DNA of 19,904 nucleotides. Source: Schoenoplectus triqueter. Its lineage: Eukaryota; Streptophyta; Magnoliopsida; Poales; Cyperaceae. Made by a program: the position numbers and the translations under genes. Under the pieces are notes generated by a model that saw only the letters and a list, made by a program, of their open reading frames with translations, ran no database searches and was not told the origin of the DNA. Location: assembly GCA_964058805.1 (NCBI GenBank), contig CAXKVV010000126.1:1-19904 (forward strand), in the 5' to 3' direction. This document shows, piece after piece, positions 19,831-19,904 of this stretch. The stretch's first letter is position 1; each line of letters opens with the position of its first letter.

Positions 19831-19904
19831 GGTTCAATCTTAACTAGTCAACAACCAATCACACAAAATACAACTCGAAGCGCTGAGCCGGTTGATCTTG
19901 AGGT

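Overview
No protein-coding or RNA gene can be supported in this window. It is a block of repetitive, probably plant nuclear DNA. The centre is one very long minisatellite-type tandem array (about 2072-19239, roughly 17.2 kb, about 296 head-to-tail copies of a 58-bp unit), with two short, differently composed flanks. The organism is most likely a flowering plant. The left flank is full of GTGGGNCCCAC / CTTGTCAG and CCACATGGC / CACGTGGCA words of the kind seen in non-coding grass DNA, so a grass is my best guess. That is a judgement from word style, not from a homologous gene.

Left flank (1-2071): moderately AT-rich, with several layers of short direct duplications (about 402-405 bp, 127 bp, 86-88 bp and 29 bp apart), a 13-bp-arm hairpin at 1805-1852, a TATA-like box at 1882-1890 and a pyrimidine tract at 1987-2010. 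It resembles an LTR-retrotransposon or promoter-like remnant, but no coding domain, primer-binding site or matched LTR pair is visible. A perfect 8-bp-arm palindrome (2052-2069) lies immediately before the array.

Central array (2072-19239): the unit is about 65% GC with 11 CpGs, contains the word AAAACG three times and a small TCGGC-ACC-GCCGA hairpin, and all copies have the same orientation. Diverged subfamilies recur in set orders: a 57-bp CTCGAG type, a CACGTG type, a GAATCATGG/GTGAAAAAGGG type, a 59-bp CCGACCGCG type, a GGGGGCCC type and a GAAACCGAG type. Together they give a patchy higher-order structure: a recurring cassette with seven copies, a block of about 1.2-1.4 kb seen two to three times, an 11/12-unit tandem duplication, local bursts of nearly identical units, and a 464-bp segment repeated without change 5482 bp away. 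This is the pattern expected from repeated unequal exchange or amplification.

The consensus has no TTA, CTA or TCA, so its complement has no stop codon in any frame. Because 58 is not divisible by three, an antisense reading cycles through all frames every 174 bp and gives apparent ORFs of more than 1200 codons. I interpret these as compositional artefacts, not genes, and have not annotated them as CDS.

Right flank (19240-19904): about 120 bp of GC-rich unique sequence, then ordinary sequence, then a second, unrelated tandem repeat (19551-19707, four copies of a roughly 36-bp unit) that decays into recognisable but diverged copies to about 19830. No genes act together here; the interest lies in the architecture and history of the array.
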